Positions 46,474-56,580 of a DNA stretch of 64,000 nt are shown piece after piece. The first letter of the stretch is position 1; every line of letters starts with the position of its first letter. The stretch comes from Maribacter orientalis (lineage in GTDB: Bacteria; Bacteroidota; Bacteroidia; Flavobacteriales; Flavobacteriaceae), in contig NZ_FNZN01000005.1 of NCBI RefSeq assembly GCF_900109345.1, positions 212,767 through 276,766 on the forward strand. Reading direction: 5' to 3'. The notes beneath the pieces were generated by a model. The model ran no database searches. It saw only the letters and a list, made by a program, of their open reading frames with translations, and was not told the DNA's origin. The position numbers and the translations under genes are program-made.

Positions 46474-47475
46474 ATGGATGAAGCTGTACAAATAGTCAAT
46501 GCAATTAAGAAAGGTCAAATAAGTCCTATCTATTTTCTTTTTGGGGAAGAGGCTTATTTTATTGACAAAATATCTGATTATATAGGTGATAAGGTTTTAA
46601 CCGAAGAGGAAAAAGGTTTCAATCAAATGGTTCTTTATGGTAGAGATGTATCTATTGATGACATTGTAGGTAATGCAAAAAGGTACCCTATGATGGCAGA
46701 AAGACAAGTGGTCATTGTCAAAGAGGCTCAACATCTTTCAAGAACTATAGAGAATCTTTGTGCTTATGCTGAAAATCCACAAAAAAGTACAGTACTTGTT
46801 ATTTGCTATAAATATAAGAAGTTAGATAAGCGTAAAAAGCTTTTCAAGATTATTAAAAAGAATGGAGTTATTTTCGAAAGTAAAAAGCTTTACGAAAATC
46901 AGGTTAGTGATTGGCTTAGAAAGCATTTATTGAGCAGGGGCTATACAATATCACATAAGGCCGCACTTTTGTTAGTGGAGTATTTGGGTACTGATTTAAG
47001 TAAAATTAGCAAGGAAATTGAAAAACTAAAATTAGCCTTACCACAACAAACAGAAATTACACCAGAGCATATAGAAGAGCATATAGGGATTAGTAAAGAT
47101 TACAATAATTTTGAGTTGAAAAGAGCTATTGGTGAACGAGATATGTTGAAGGCTACTAAGATTATCACCTATTTTGCTCAAAACCCAAAAGACAATCCGT
47201 TCATACTTACCGTAACCCTATTAAATTCTTTTTTTACGCAGTTATTGCAGTATCATGGTCTAAATGACCACTCACCAAAAAGTGTTGCTAGTGCATTGCG
47301 CATTAATCCATATTTTGTAAACGAAATACAGGCTGCGGCCAGAAATTATCCGATGAAAAAAGTGAGCGGAATTATATCTAGTTTACGAGAAATGGATTTG
47401 AAAGGAAAAGGAGTAGGTGCTGTAGCAATGAGTGATGCAGATTTACTGAAAGAACTTATATATAAAATTATTTAA
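46474..47475 (+). CDS. holA: DNA polymerase III delta subunit
   Basis: 333 residues. N-terminal YFLFGEEAYFIDKI, central VVIVKEAQ and LVEYLGTDLSKISKEIEKL mark the clamp-loader delta subunit. It opens the sliding clamp. It converges with the DoxX gene, 4 nt apart. Confidence 0.9.
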   Translation: MDEAVQIVNAIKKGQISPIYFLFGEEAYFIDKISDYIGDKVLTEEEKGFNQMVLYGRDVSIDDIVGNAKRYPMMAERQVVIVKEAQHLSRTIENLCAYAENPQKSTVLVICYKYKKLDKRKKLFKIIKKNGVIFESKKLYENQVSDWLRKHLLSRGYTISHKAALLLVEYLGTDLSKISKEIEKLKLALPQQTEITPEHIEEHIGISKDYNNFELKRAIGERDMLKATKIITYFAQNPKDNPFILTVTLLNSFFTQLLQYHGLNDHSPKSVASALRINPYFVNEIQAAARNYPMKKVSGIISSLREMDLKGKGVGAVAMSDADLLKELIYKII

Positions 47476-47479
47476 AAGT

Positions 47480-47857
47480 TTACTTTCTATCTACACCAAA
47501 TTTCCCTGGTCCGACCAAAATTATGGTAATAAAAGAAATTAAATAAAGCAATGCTTTTTCTTTTGTGCCAAAATTATCTGCCCCATGAACAATAAAAGCA
47601 GCAACGGCCATAGTTATTGCAGTAGGTATAGCTGATAAACGAGTTTTGAAACCTATGATTATTAATATTGGACAAATAAACTCACCGATTACGGCTAAAA
47701 ATAAAGATGGAGTTGCACCTATGCCGATAGGGTCGCCAAATTCGAAATTCCCGGAAATTAATTTTTGAAATTTTGGAAGGCCATGGGTCAACATCATTGC
47801 AGAAATGGATATTCTAAAAAATGCTAGTCCTAAATCTTTAAAAAGGGGGCTTTTCAT
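47480..47857 (-). CDS. DoxX family membrane protein
   Basis: 125 residues with four hydrophobic segments and the DoxX ending GADNFGTKEKALLY and GPGKFGVD. DoxX relatives are small redox-linked membrane proteins with poorly defined functions. Its ATG overlaps the stop of the upstream fusion gene by 4 nt, so translation is coupled. Confidence 0.83.
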   Translation of the reverse strand: MKSPLFKDLGLAFFRISISAMMLTHGLPKFQKLISGNFEFGDPIGIGATPSLFLAVIGEFICPILIIIGFKTRLSAIPTAITMAVAAFIVHGADNFGTKEKALLYLISFITIILVGPGKFGVDRK

Positions 47858-50151
47858 ATATTATATTTATAAGCTTTAAAAGTATTGATTTTTTTTATCT
47901 TTTTTAAAATTTCATCAATCTCATATACTAATTGATTTGCATTTTCTTTATTAAAATAAAGAGGAGGCTTGATTTTAAGGACATTGTCATATGGCCCGTC
48001 GGTACTAATTAAAATAAATTTAGAACGTAGTTCATTTTTTATAATCGATGCTAGATTGGTTCCAGGTTTTCCACCCGAATCTAAAATTTCGACACCTAGA
48101 AAAAGTCCTTCTCCACGAATATCTGCCAACTCTTTGTGCTGAGTTTGTAAAGATTTTAATTCTTGTTTTAAATATTTGCCAACTAGTTGAGCTTTTCTGG
48201 GTAATTCTTCTTCTTTTAAAACTTCCAATACAGATTCACCAATGGCACAAGAAACTGGGTTTCCCCCAAACGAACTGAAAAATTCCATGCCATTATTGAA
48301 ACTTTCCGAAATTTCTTCAGTGGTGACTACTGCGGCCATCGGATGACCATTGCCTATTGGTTTACCCAAGATGACGATATCAGGTACAACATCATACATT
48401 TCATAACCCCAAAAATATGCTCCCAATCGGCCAAAACCAACTTGTACTTCATCACTAATGCATAGTCCACCTTGCTTACGAATCTCAGGATATATGTGTT
48501 TTAAATAGTTTTTTGGTAATGGAACTTGTCCGCCGCAACCCACAATGGGTTCGGCTATAAATGCAGCAATACTTCCTTTATTACTATGAATTCGTTTTTT
48601 TGTTAAGGCAACATAATGTTCGGTAATTTCTTGTTCTGATGCTAAATTTGCACCAAAAATCTTAGGCATTTCTGTTTCAATAACATCTTCTTTTTTACCC
48701 TTACCACCATTATGATTGTATTTGTAATGGCTAATATCAATAGTATTCTGGGTATTACCATGATAGCCATGCTGTAAAACCATAACCTTATTTTTGTTGG
48801 TATGTGTTTTAGCCATACGTAATGCTAAATCTGAAGCTGCACTGCCAGAATTAACTAGGAAAACTTTATTTAAATGGGAAGGAAAATTAGATAATAAATT
48901 ATCGGTATAAGTTAAAAGTTCCTCATAAATATAACGGGTATTGGTATTTAATTTAGCCATGGTTCGCTGCCCAGCTCTTACTACTTTCGGATGACAATGC
49001 CCTACTTGAATTATATTATTGTATGCATCTAAAAAAGTGTTGCCCTCTGTGTCATACATATATTGAAAGGCCGCACCAGACATTTGTATTGGATATTTGT
49101 AACTTAAAGATTGTGCTTGGCTAATATTTTTATTTCGTCTAACGATTTGTGACTCTAGATTTTTGCTGGGTATTTTTAAAAAGCTACAAGCATCTCTAAA
49201 TGTATTTTTAGCTTTTATAGGGTTTATGGCTATCCATTTTTGTAATAACGACCATGCAGATTTTTCGCTAATAGTAATATAAGAAGATTCTGGTTTTATT
49301 TTTTTTGAATGTGCCGAGTTTAATACGCTAGTACATAATCTAGCAGCAATTAAGTAGTATAGAGCATCTACTTCTTTTTCCTGTAGAGGTAATTTGGTAT
49401 GGTAAGCTTTAATAATATGCTTGGCAATTTCTAATGGATACTCTTTGTCCATCAAGACATAGGTGAGTGCTACGGCTAATTCATTTATAAGCCAAGAATA
49501 ACACATATCCCCAAAATCAATAATTCCTGTTATTGAATTATTGTGTACTAAAACATTCCAATCGTTTGCATCGTTATGAATAATACTTTGTCGAAATTCA
49601 TAGCGTAGTGGTAGAACATGTTCATTGAATTGTAAACAAAAATAGTCTACCAAACTTCGGTCGCTGGCATTTGGAATGTCTGATAGATATTTCCAATTTT
49701 TTTGAAAATGTTGAAGGTCCCATTGTGTTTGCTTCGCTTTTATTGAAGTATTACTCAGTTTATATAAACTATGGTCAATATCCGCTAAGGTTCTACCAAA
49801 AGATTTCATCAACGTTGCGGTATGTTTCGATTCTGCTAGAAAGGTGCCCGATACAAAAGTCAGTAGGCGATAAATATAATTGCCATTTATTGAATTATAA
49901 TCGCCCGTATTGTTCGGTATTATTTCTGAACAATGAACATCCTTATTTTTAAGCGCAAGTAAAATCTTATTTTCAGCAGTAATTAATTCTAAAATTTCAG
50001 CAGTATTTTCATAAACTTTGAGTACATATATTATGCCTTCAGCTTCTATTTTGAAATTAGTACTATCATAGCCTTCTAATTTGGTAATTAGGGGTTTACA
50101 GATATTGAAGTGTTTGTTTAATATGGAAACTAACTGTAATTTTTTGTCCAT
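47854..50151 (-). CDS. fused APH-type kinase and class III PLP phospho-lyase/aminotransferase
   Basis: 765 residues. The N-terminal half (about 1-320) is an aminoglycoside phosphotransferase-fold kinase: Lys45 in VLKVYE, HNDANDWN (192-199, catalytic Asp194) and IDFGD (Asp212). The C-terminal half (about 340-760) is a class III PLP enzyme with SGSAA, DEVQVGFGR and the PLP lysine in GKPIGNGHP (Lys597), the pattern of the AGXT2L phospho-lyases (ethanolamine-phosphate, phosphohydroxylysine). A kinase joined to a phospho-lyase suggests phosphorylation of an amino alcohol followed by elimination. The middle peptidase-like domain found in longer relatives is absent. Confidence 0.85.
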   Translation of the reverse strand: MDKKLQLVSILNKHFNICKPLITKLEGYDSTNFKIEAEGIIYVLKVYENTAEILELITAENKILLALKNKDVHCSEIIPNNTGDYNSINGNYIYRLLTFVSGTFLAESKHTATLMKSFGRTLADIDHSLYKLSNTSIKAKQTQWDLQHFQKNWKYLSDIPNASDRSLVDYFCLQFNEHVLPLRYEFRQSIIHNDANDWNVLVHNNSITGIIDFGDMCYSWLINELAVALTYVLMDKEYPLEIAKHIIKAYHTKLPLQEKEVDALYYLIAARLCTSVLNSAHSKKIKPESSYITISEKSAWSLLQKWIAINPIKAKNTFRDACSFLKIPSKNLESQIVRRNKNISQAQSLSYKYPIQMSGAAFQYMYDTEGNTFLDAYNNIIQVGHCHPKVVRAGQRTMAKLNTNTRYIYEELLTYTDNLLSNFPSHLNKVFLVNSGSAASDLALRMAKTHTNKNKVMVLQHGYHGNTQNTIDISHYKYNHNGGKGKKEDVIETEMPKIFGANLASEQEITEHYVALTKKRIHSNKGSIAAFIAEPIVGCGGQVPLPKNYLKHIYPEIRKQGGLCISDEVQVGFGRLGAYFWGYEMYDVVPDIVILGKPIGNGHPMAAVVTTEEISESFNNGMEFFSSFGGNPVSCAIGESVLEVLKEEELPRKAQLVGKYLKQELKSLQTQHKELADIRGEGLFLGVEILDSGGKPGTNLASIIKNELRSKFILISTDGPYDNVLKIKPPLYFNKENANQLVYEIDEILKKIKKINTFKAYKYNI

Positions 50152-50277
50152 GAATTATTAGTGATATTTCTTGAAAATCTATATCAAGAGCTGATTATAG
50201 TATCTTGATGAAAGATAATGATTGTTACTAAATGTATTGAAATATTCTATTTACTTGAATCAAAAATAGTATTCATC

Positions 50278-50331
50278 ATGAAAAAAACAATCCTTTTTAT
50301 TTTACGTTCCTTTATTGTTGTAATCAAATAA
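50278..50331 (+). pseudogene. truncated lipoprotein signal remnant
   Basis: ATG at 50278 gives a 17-residue signal-like peptide (MKKTILFILRSF...) before a stop. One frame over, the sequence continues FLYCCNQIKYRGL and then stops, like a lipobox region. It looks like the ruined beginning of a small lipoprotein gene. Confidence 0.3.
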
Positions 50332-50376
50332 AATACAGAGGACTTTGAATTTAAAATTGAAAGTAGAATTGCTACC

Positions 50377-50412
50377 ATAAAAAAATCCCATTTTAAAATG
50401 GGATTTTTTTAT
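50377..50412. terminator. terminator after the fused E1 gene
   Basis: A 36-nt perfect palindrome (AAAAAAATCCCATTTT paired with its complement) lies 15 nt past the minus-strand E1 stop. Confidence 0.88.
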
Positions 50413-50426
50413 CAATAAATTTTAAA

Positions 50427-52838
50427 TTATCTAAGTTTCGGAAAATCATTAGGACTTGATTCATGCATAATTGCATAAACTTTTTCAAAAATATCTTCCC
50501 TATTTGGTTTTGAAAAATAGTCACCATCACTACTATAAGCTGGTCTATGTGCTTTTGCACTCAAAGTTTGTGGTGCACTATCTAAATATTTAAAGGCTCC
50601 TTGCTTTTCAATAATTTCATTTAGTAGATAAGCAGAACATCCGCCTGGTACATCTTCATCAATAACCAATAATCGGTTCGTTTTCTTTATGCTTTCTACA
50701 ACATCTTTGTCAATATCAAAAGGCAATAAGGTTTGCGCGTCAATTATTTCTGCATCTATACCGACTTCTAATAGTTCTTTTGCCGCTTTCTCTACAATTC
50801 TTAATGTAGATCCATAAGAAACTAAAGTTATGTCACTACCTTCTTTAATTGTTTCAACTTTACCAATAGGCGTACAGAATTCACCTAGGTTGTTGGGTTT
50901 TCTTTCTTTTAATCGATATCCGTTTAAGCTTTCGATAACTAATGCAGGTTCATCACTTTTTAAAAGTGTATTATAAAATCCTGCTGCTTGTGTCATATTT
51001 CGAGGGGCCAAAATATATATACCTCTCAATAAATGTATAAGCCCGCCCATTTCAGAACCAGAATGCCAAATACCTTCTAACCGATGACCTCTTGTTCTAA
51101 TAATTAATGGTGCCTTTTGCTTTCCGGCAGTTCTATATCGTAAAGATGCTAAATCGTCGGTTAAGGTAGACATGGCATAAAAAATATAATCTAAATACTG
51201 TATTTCAGCAATAGGGCGAAGACCTCTTAAAGCCATACCTATACCTTGTCCAATGATAGTTGTTTCACGTATTCCTGTATCAGCTACACGAATATTACCA
51301 TATTTTTCTTGCATTCCCTCAAGACCTTGATTCACGTCACCAATGGCCCCAGTATCTTCTCCGAAGATTAATGTGTTTGGATATTTTTCAAATAATTTAT
51401 CAAAATTGTCACGTAGAATAACCCTACCATCTACTTGTTCGGAGTCATCTTTAAAAATAGGCGCTACAGCATTAATGTTGGTAGCTTTATTTTCATTTTC
51501 ACTATAAAGGTGTTTACTATATATATCTTGAGCTTCCTGTAGAAATTTTGAAGTCCATTCTATTAAAGCTGACTTCTCAGCTGATGATTCCCCTAAAAGA
51601 AAACGTAAAGATTTACGGGCCGATATTGCTAAATCTTTTTTAATAGGTTCTTCTGTTGCAATTAAATCGTTCTTTAATTTGTTTAAAAAATTCTTGTTCG
51701 GACTTTTACTTGAAGCTTGTTCAATTAAACCTACCAACGTTTTTTTAGCAGATAAAAGTCCTTGTAGATATTCTTCCCATGCCTGTTTCTTGGCTTCTCG
51801 AACGGATCGCTTAATTTTTTTTTCAATACTTTCCAATTCTTCACTACTGGCAATACCAGATTCAAGAATCCATTCTTTAAAACGCTTGTTGCAATCGAAA
51901 TCACGTTCCCATTCTAAACGCTTATTATCTTTATAGCGTTCATGTGAGCCAGATGTTGAATGCCCTTGAGGTTGTGTTAATTCCTTTACATGAATCATTA
52001 CCGGTACATGCTCTTGCCTAGCAATATCTGCGGCATTTTCGTATGCATGCATTAGAGCGGTATAATCCCATCCATTTACTTTAAAAATCTCAAATCCTTT
52101 CTCACGTTCTGTTCGTTGAAAACCTGAAAGTACCTTTGAAATATCTTCTTTTGTAGTGTGATATTTTGCAGGTACCGAAATACCATATTCATCATCCCAA
52201 ATACTAATTACCATGGGTACTTGAAGAACACCCGCAGCATTGATTGTTTCGAAGAACATACCTTCGCTTGTACTTGCATTACCAATAGTTCCCCAAGCGA
52301 TTTCATCACCATTTACTGAGAATTTAGCGCCATCTAGACCTTTTTGATTTCGGTATACCTTAGAAGCTTGGGCCAAACCTAAAAGTCGTGGCATTTGCCC
52401 TGCAGTACATGAAATATCTGCACTACTATTTTTTTGCTTTGTTAAGTCCTTCCAGCTGCCATCTGTGCTAAGGCTGTGAGTTAAATAATGACCTCCCATT
52501 TGCCTACCGGCGCTCATGGGTTCTTTTTCAATATCAGTTGTAGCGTAAAGTGCGTGAAAAAAGTCTTTTGGTTTTAAAAGACCTAAGGCCATCATGAATG
52601 TTTGATCTCGATAATACCCACTCCTAAAATCACCGTTTTTAAATGATCTGGCCATGGCCAATTGTGGCAATTCTTTTCCGTCTCCAAAAATGCCGAATTT
52701 AGCCTTTCCGGTAAGGACCTCTTTTCTTCCTAATAAACTGCAAGTCCTGCTTAAAAAAGCAATTTCATAATCACTTACGATTTGTTCTTTGAAAACATCA
52801 AAAGAAATGTCATTACTAGTCTTTGAAGAAACATCCAT
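50427..52838 (-). CDS. 2-oxoacid dehydrogenase E1, fused alpha and beta subunits
   Basis: 803 residues. The alpha-type half (about 1-400) has the ThDP pocket GDGEIAWGTIGNASTSEG-like region and YGISVPAKYHT; the beta-type half (about 470-800) has FGEDTGAIGDVNQGLEG and IRTRGHRLEGIWHSGSEMG and a transketolase C-terminal domain. This fused form is common in Bacteroidota. Similarity is to branched-chain 2-oxoacid (BCKDH) E1, possibly giving acyl-CoA primers for branched fatty acids. No E2/E3 gene is adjacent. It has a strong terminator. Confidence 0.88.
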   Translation of the reverse strand: MDVSSKTSNDISFDVFKEQIVSDYEIAFLSRTCSLLGRKEVLTGKAKFGIFGDGKELPQLAMARSFKNGDFRSGYYRDQTFMMALGLLKPKDFFHALYATTDIEKEPMSAGRQMGGHYLTHSLSTDGSWKDLTKQKNSSADISCTAGQMPRLLGLAQASKVYRNQKGLDGAKFSVNGDEIAWGTIGNASTSEGMFFETINAAGVLQVPMVISIWDDEYGISVPAKYHTTKEDISKVLSGFQRTEREKGFEIFKVNGWDYTALMHAYENAADIARQEHVPVMIHVKELTQPQGHSTSGSHERYKDNKRLEWERDFDCNKRFKEWILESGIASSEELESIEKKIKRSVREAKKQAWEEYLQGLLSAKKTLVGLIEQASSKSPNKNFLNKLKNDLIATEEPIKKDLAISARKSLRFLLGESSAEKSALIEWTSKFLQEAQDIYSKHLYSENENKATNINAVAPIFKDDSEQVDGRVILRDNFDKLFEKYPNTLIFGEDTGAIGDVNQGLEGMQEKYGNIRVADTGIRETTIIGQGIGMALRGLRPIAEIQYLDYIFYAMSTLTDDLASLRYRTAGKQKAPLIIRTRGHRLEGIWHSGSEMGGLIHLLRGIYILAPRNMTQAAGFYNTLLKSDEPALVIESLNGYRLKERKPNNLGEFCTPIGKVETIKEGSDITLVSYGSTLRIVEKAAKELLEVGIDAEIIDAQTLLPFDIDKDVVESIKKTNRLLVIDEDVPGGCSAYLLNEIIEKQGAFKYLDSAPQTLSAKAHRPAYSSDGDYFSKPNREDIFEKVYAIMHESSPNDFPKLR

Positions 52839-52995
52839 GTATAAAACGTGTTTTTACAAAATTACCGAATCATGTACTTGTTAGCAACGCTGTAACCAAT
52901 TAATTTATTCCATATTTTTTAACAAATTTGGTATAATTTTGAAAATATCAGAAATTTTAGTCCAAATTTCAGTAACTGAATTAAAATTCAACAGT

Positions 52996-55845
52996 TTAAA
53001 ACCATTTTCTTGTGAAAAGCCCAGTGAGGGTTTTAGGACTTACAGTTATAATAAATCGAATTTTTTCACCGTAGTTAGGTTGTGAAACCTCCCAACCATT
53101 GTTCGAATAAACAGGTAAATAAAGTTCGAAATAATCGGTAACCAAATTTAAACGAACACCAGAATCATAAACGAATTTCTCACTAACTCCTGTATTTTTA
53201 ACTAATCCGGCATCACCATATAATTCTATCCATTTCCATAAATTAAAACTACCATTAACAGTGGCCATCCAATTATTCGAAAATCGATATTGTTGATCAA
53301 GGAAAGATTTGAAGCCACCTTCCGCTATAATTATTTGTTGACTATATATCCCAGAATCTTCAGACCTACCCAAATATCCATAATCAAAAAGATAATCTGT
53401 TGGTCTGTCTAAAGCGAAGCTGAAAAAATCGGTATTTGTTTTATTACTTAAAAACTTACCGGCAAAAAATCTAAGGTTCAATTGCCTGTTATTCTCAAAC
53501 AATTTGCGGTATTCATATTCGAAAGATAATTTACTGAAATTACCGGCTAGCTGAAAATCGGCAAACCACGAATTATAGTCTAAAATCCCATTATTTCTAT
53601 TGACGTAGCGAGCATTAAAAATACTATAATCAGGATTTTCTGGGTCATTGGCCAAATTCTGAAGTGATGGGTCGAAATCTCGTAAAATATTAACGTATCT
53701 AAAAGAAATGAATTCTCGCTTATTGGATAATAAATCTTCAGGTCTAAAACCGAAGCTTAAAGATGGAGTTATTGATGTATACCTTGAATTTTCATTAAAA
53801 TGAGATGTTGAAGCTCCAATACCATAATTAGCGACATACAGTCCACTTTTGCTTAAATACTTTCTATAACTAAACTTACCATACCCCACGAATGCCTTTT
53901 CTTTAAAGGAGTAGGAGGGTGAGAAATCATATACAAAGGGGCGCTCTAAGAGTGTTTTATTGTAAAGACGCATGCCAGGTGCCCAACCGTCATAAATATT
54001 AAAATTAAGTACAGGAACATAAAACACTTGGTTATAATAAGGATTCTCGGCATCCTTGAAAAAAGTGAAATTTAATTTCTTATTACTCGATAAAAATCCT
54101 TTTAAAGATTTCCAGTTGTCTCTCTGATTAAATTCTGGAATTTTCTGGTCGTAATTAAGTACAAGTTTATCTTCATGGTTATTAGGAATTGTAAAAGTCT
54201 CTTCGAACTCAATATCACTAAACCAATATTCAGATACTATAGAATCCTTTTTAAGGCCAAAAACTGATATTGGTACATTCGTACCTTCTTTATTTTTAAT
54301 CGTGACTAACAATGAATCTTCGGCATTCCTTACCTTTTTTATCTTAAAATCGATTTTGCGATCCGTAGAAACATAATCTCTAAAGAACCAATTGATATCT
54401 TGGGTAGTCGACCGTTTTAGGATGGATTCAAAATCAAGAACTTTGACCGTATTTAATTTATAATACTTGAAAAAGGTCTTTATGCTTTGATCGACTCGTT
54501 CTTTACCAATATAGTCTGCTAAATAAGCGAGGCCCAAACCAGCTTTATATTTATTAGCGATTTTTTGATTAAACCAAATAAGGGAATCGTTTGAGGTCTT
54601 AAGTGCTTGATCTAGATTTTTACGTGCTGTTAGGTTGTATAAAAATGAGTACTGATCATTAAAGTCCATTTTAGCCAATTCGAAACTCCTAAATCCCCAA
54701 ATTTTTGAAAGCTTACCCATAAGTTTCTGGTCTGGGTAATATTCTTCAACATAAGCAATTATCAAATAATTAGTGATTGCGCTATTTAGCCATTGGTCTT
54801 TACGCGGATTTAAAAACATGGTCTCCCTCAAAATACTGTTTAATGCAGTTTTAAGGAATTTCATTTCAAATTGAAATTGTTCTTCGTATGGTCTTATAAA
54901 GGAGGGTAATTGATTCAAACCATATAAAGGGTCTTTATCATAATCTAATTCACTTACCAATATTTTTTCATGAGGATACTCTCCTAAATTGTCATAAATA
55001 AAATCAGCTACTTTGTTTATGGAAAGACCTTGACCGATTGGACTATACCGAGGAGCTTTTATATTCGTAAGAAATTTCATGTGAGGGGTTACATGGGTAA
55101 TGAACTCATCTTGAGTATTTAATATAATTTCTCCTCCTTTTTGTAAATTTCCTTTCAATTGGGCAAATTGGCCATTGGGAAATGCTGATAAAGATTCAAT
55201 ATCAAAATTTGAAGCTAAATAAAGACTATCTGGAAACTTAAAATTAATTACCGTATTAGTAACATTGGTGTATAGGTCTTCAAGATTTTTATTTGAGTAA
55301 AGATGCCATTTGCCATCATAAACTGCTGGCGTTAAGTACCAATCTTTTAAATAATAACCACCTTTTTGATCGTACCCATATGGAGTGAATTTGTTTGGAG
55401 GTAATTTTACCTTGTAAGTAATAAAAATTTTTGTTGATGTTTTTGGAAGTAAAATATTACCTAGAGTAACTTTCAAAATATCTTTTCCTTCAGTACGGCT
55501 CCATTCTAAGCCTTTGTACGAATCGTCTACTACACTAACAATTGTAGTAGTTCCTCGCTCCTCAGCCTTTGCTAGGTGTAAAGATTTTTTAAATTCTAGT
55601 GCAAATCGTTTCGCTAACCCTGTATTTTTATCTGAATAAGCGTTAGCCCAATCGTTAAAATAAATTACACCAAGGTTGTAATTAGAGTCGTTGTAGTAAG
55701 TAAATTCTTGGCGTATATCCAATTCATTGGTATACTCATTTAAACTAACTGTTAGTTCGGTTTTATACTGAGCATACCCCTTGGTTATAAAAGAAACCAA
55801 AAGGATTAAACTTAAACAAAAATGAATATTGAATTTCCGGATCAA
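52996..55845 (-). CDS. M1-like gluzincin pseudoenzyme with C-terminal outer-membrane barrel
   Basis: 949 residues: signal peptide (1-25), an M1-type N-terminal beta domain, an M1-like helical core (about 270-480) and a C-terminal part (about 610-949) of alternating amphipathic strands ending in Phe (RKWF), as in outer-membrane barrels. The zinc motif HExxH is missing: at 330-354 the sequence is FLKTALNSILRETMFLNPRKDQWLN, and the Glu ligand after WLN is Ser354-Ala355. So the protein should bind no catalytic zinc. It lies in a unit with the LOG protein and uvrA, 8 nt after the former. Confidence 0.8.
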   Translation of the reverse strand: MIRKFNIHFCLSLILLVSFITKGYAQYKTELTVSLNEYTNELDIRQEFTYYNDSNYNLGVIYFNDWANAYSDKNTGLAKRFALEFKKSLHLAKAEERGTTTIVSVVDDSYKGLEWSRTEGKDILKVTLGNILLPKTSTKIFITYKVKLPPNKFTPYGYDQKGGYYLKDWYLTPAVYDGKWHLYSNKNLEDLYTNVTNTVINFKFPDSLYLASNFDIESLSAFPNGQFAQLKGNLQKGGEIILNTQDEFITHVTPHMKFLTNIKAPRYSPIGQGLSINKVADFIYDNLGEYPHEKILVSELDYDKDPLYGLNQLPSFIRPYEEQFQFEMKFLKTALNSILRETMFLNPRKDQWLNSAITNYLIIAYVEEYYPDQKLMGKLSKIWGFRSFELAKMDFNDQYSFLYNLTARKNLDQALKTSNDSLIWFNQKIANKYKAGLGLAYLADYIGKERVDQSIKTFFKYYKLNTVKVLDFESILKRSTTQDINWFFRDYVSTDRKIDFKIKKVRNAEDSLLVTIKNKEGTNVPISVFGLKKDSIVSEYWFSDIEFEETFTIPNNHEDKLVLNYDQKIPEFNQRDNWKSLKGFLSSNKKLNFTFFKDAENPYYNQVFYVPVLNFNIYDGWAPGMRLYNKTLLERPFVYDFSPSYSFKEKAFVGYGKFSYRKYLSKSGLYVANYGIGASTSHFNENSRYTSITPSLSFGFRPEDLLSNKREFISFRYVNILRDFDPSLQNLANDPENPDYSIFNARYVNRNNGILDYNSWFADFQLAGNFSKLSFEYEYRKLFENNRQLNLRFFAGKFLSNKTNTDFFSFALDRPTDYLFDYGYLGRSEDSGIYSQQIIIAEGGFKSFLDQQYRFSNNWMATVNGSFNLWKWIELYGDAGLVKNTGVSEKFVYDSGVRLNLVTDYFELYLPVYSNNGWEVSQPNYGEKIRFIITVSPKTLTGLFTRKWF

Positions 55846-55853
55846 GGCTATGA

Positions 55854-56540
55854 TTAAAAATTAGGACTCATCGTATGCCCTTTGTAAAAGGAATCTATAA
55901 TTTGTACAACTTCTTCTTCGGTATCTACAATTTTAATAAGGTTTAAATCTTCAGGACTAATATTCCCCATTTTAAGCATGGTTGTTTTAACCCAATCCAT
56001 AAGACCTGTCCAGAAATCACTACCCACTAAGATGATTGGAAATTTACCAATCTTATGAGTTTGTATTAAAGTAATTGCTTCAAATAATTCATCTAAAGTT
56101 CCAAAACCACCTGGCATCACAACAAAACCTTGAGAATATTTAACGAACATAACTTTTCTAACGAAAAAATAGTCAAAGTCTAAACTTTTATCAGTATCAA
56201 TATATGGATTGTCATGTTGTTCAAAAGGAAGGTCAATATTCAAACCAACTGAAGTACCACCAGCCAAATTCGCACCTTTATTTCCAGCTTCCATGATACC
56301 TGGGCCACCACCAGTAATAATACCATAACCTGCTTCAGAAATCGATTTTGAAATGGAGACTGCCAATTTGTAAAACGGATCTTCTTCTTTAGTTCTGGCA
56401 GAGCCAAAAATAGAAACACACGGACCGATTTTACTCATGCGTTCAAAACCATTAACAAATTCGCCCATAATTTTAAAAATGGCCCAAGAGTCATTTGTTT
56501 TTATTTCATTCCAACCCTTATGGTGTTTTTCTGATCTCAT
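55854..56540 (-). CDS. LOG family protein (TIGR00730)
   Basis: 228 residues. The Rossmann-like fold has GITGGGPGIMEAGN and the signature PGGFGTLDELFEA. Relatives are cytokinin-activating LOG phosphoribohydrolases or PpnN-type nucleotide 5'-monophosphate nucleosidases; the larger PpnN domain is absent. It is followed directly by the M1-like gene, and uvrA lies 40 nt upstream on the same strand. Confidence 0.85.
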   Translation of the reverse strand: MRSEKHHKGWNEIKTNDSWAIFKIMGEFVNGFERMSKIGPCVSIFGSARTKEEDPFYKLAVSISKSISEAGYGIITGGGPGIMEAGNKGANLAGGTSVGLNIDLPFEQHDNPYIDTDKSLDFDYFFVRKVMFVKYSQGFVVMPGGFGTLDELFEAITLIQTHKIGKFPIILVGSDFWTGLMDWVKTTMLKMGNISPEDLNLIKIVDTEEEVVQIIDSFYKGHTMSPNF

Positions 56541-56580
56541 ATAATTTAGTACTAATCTTTATGGTTTGTGTAAACTACAT

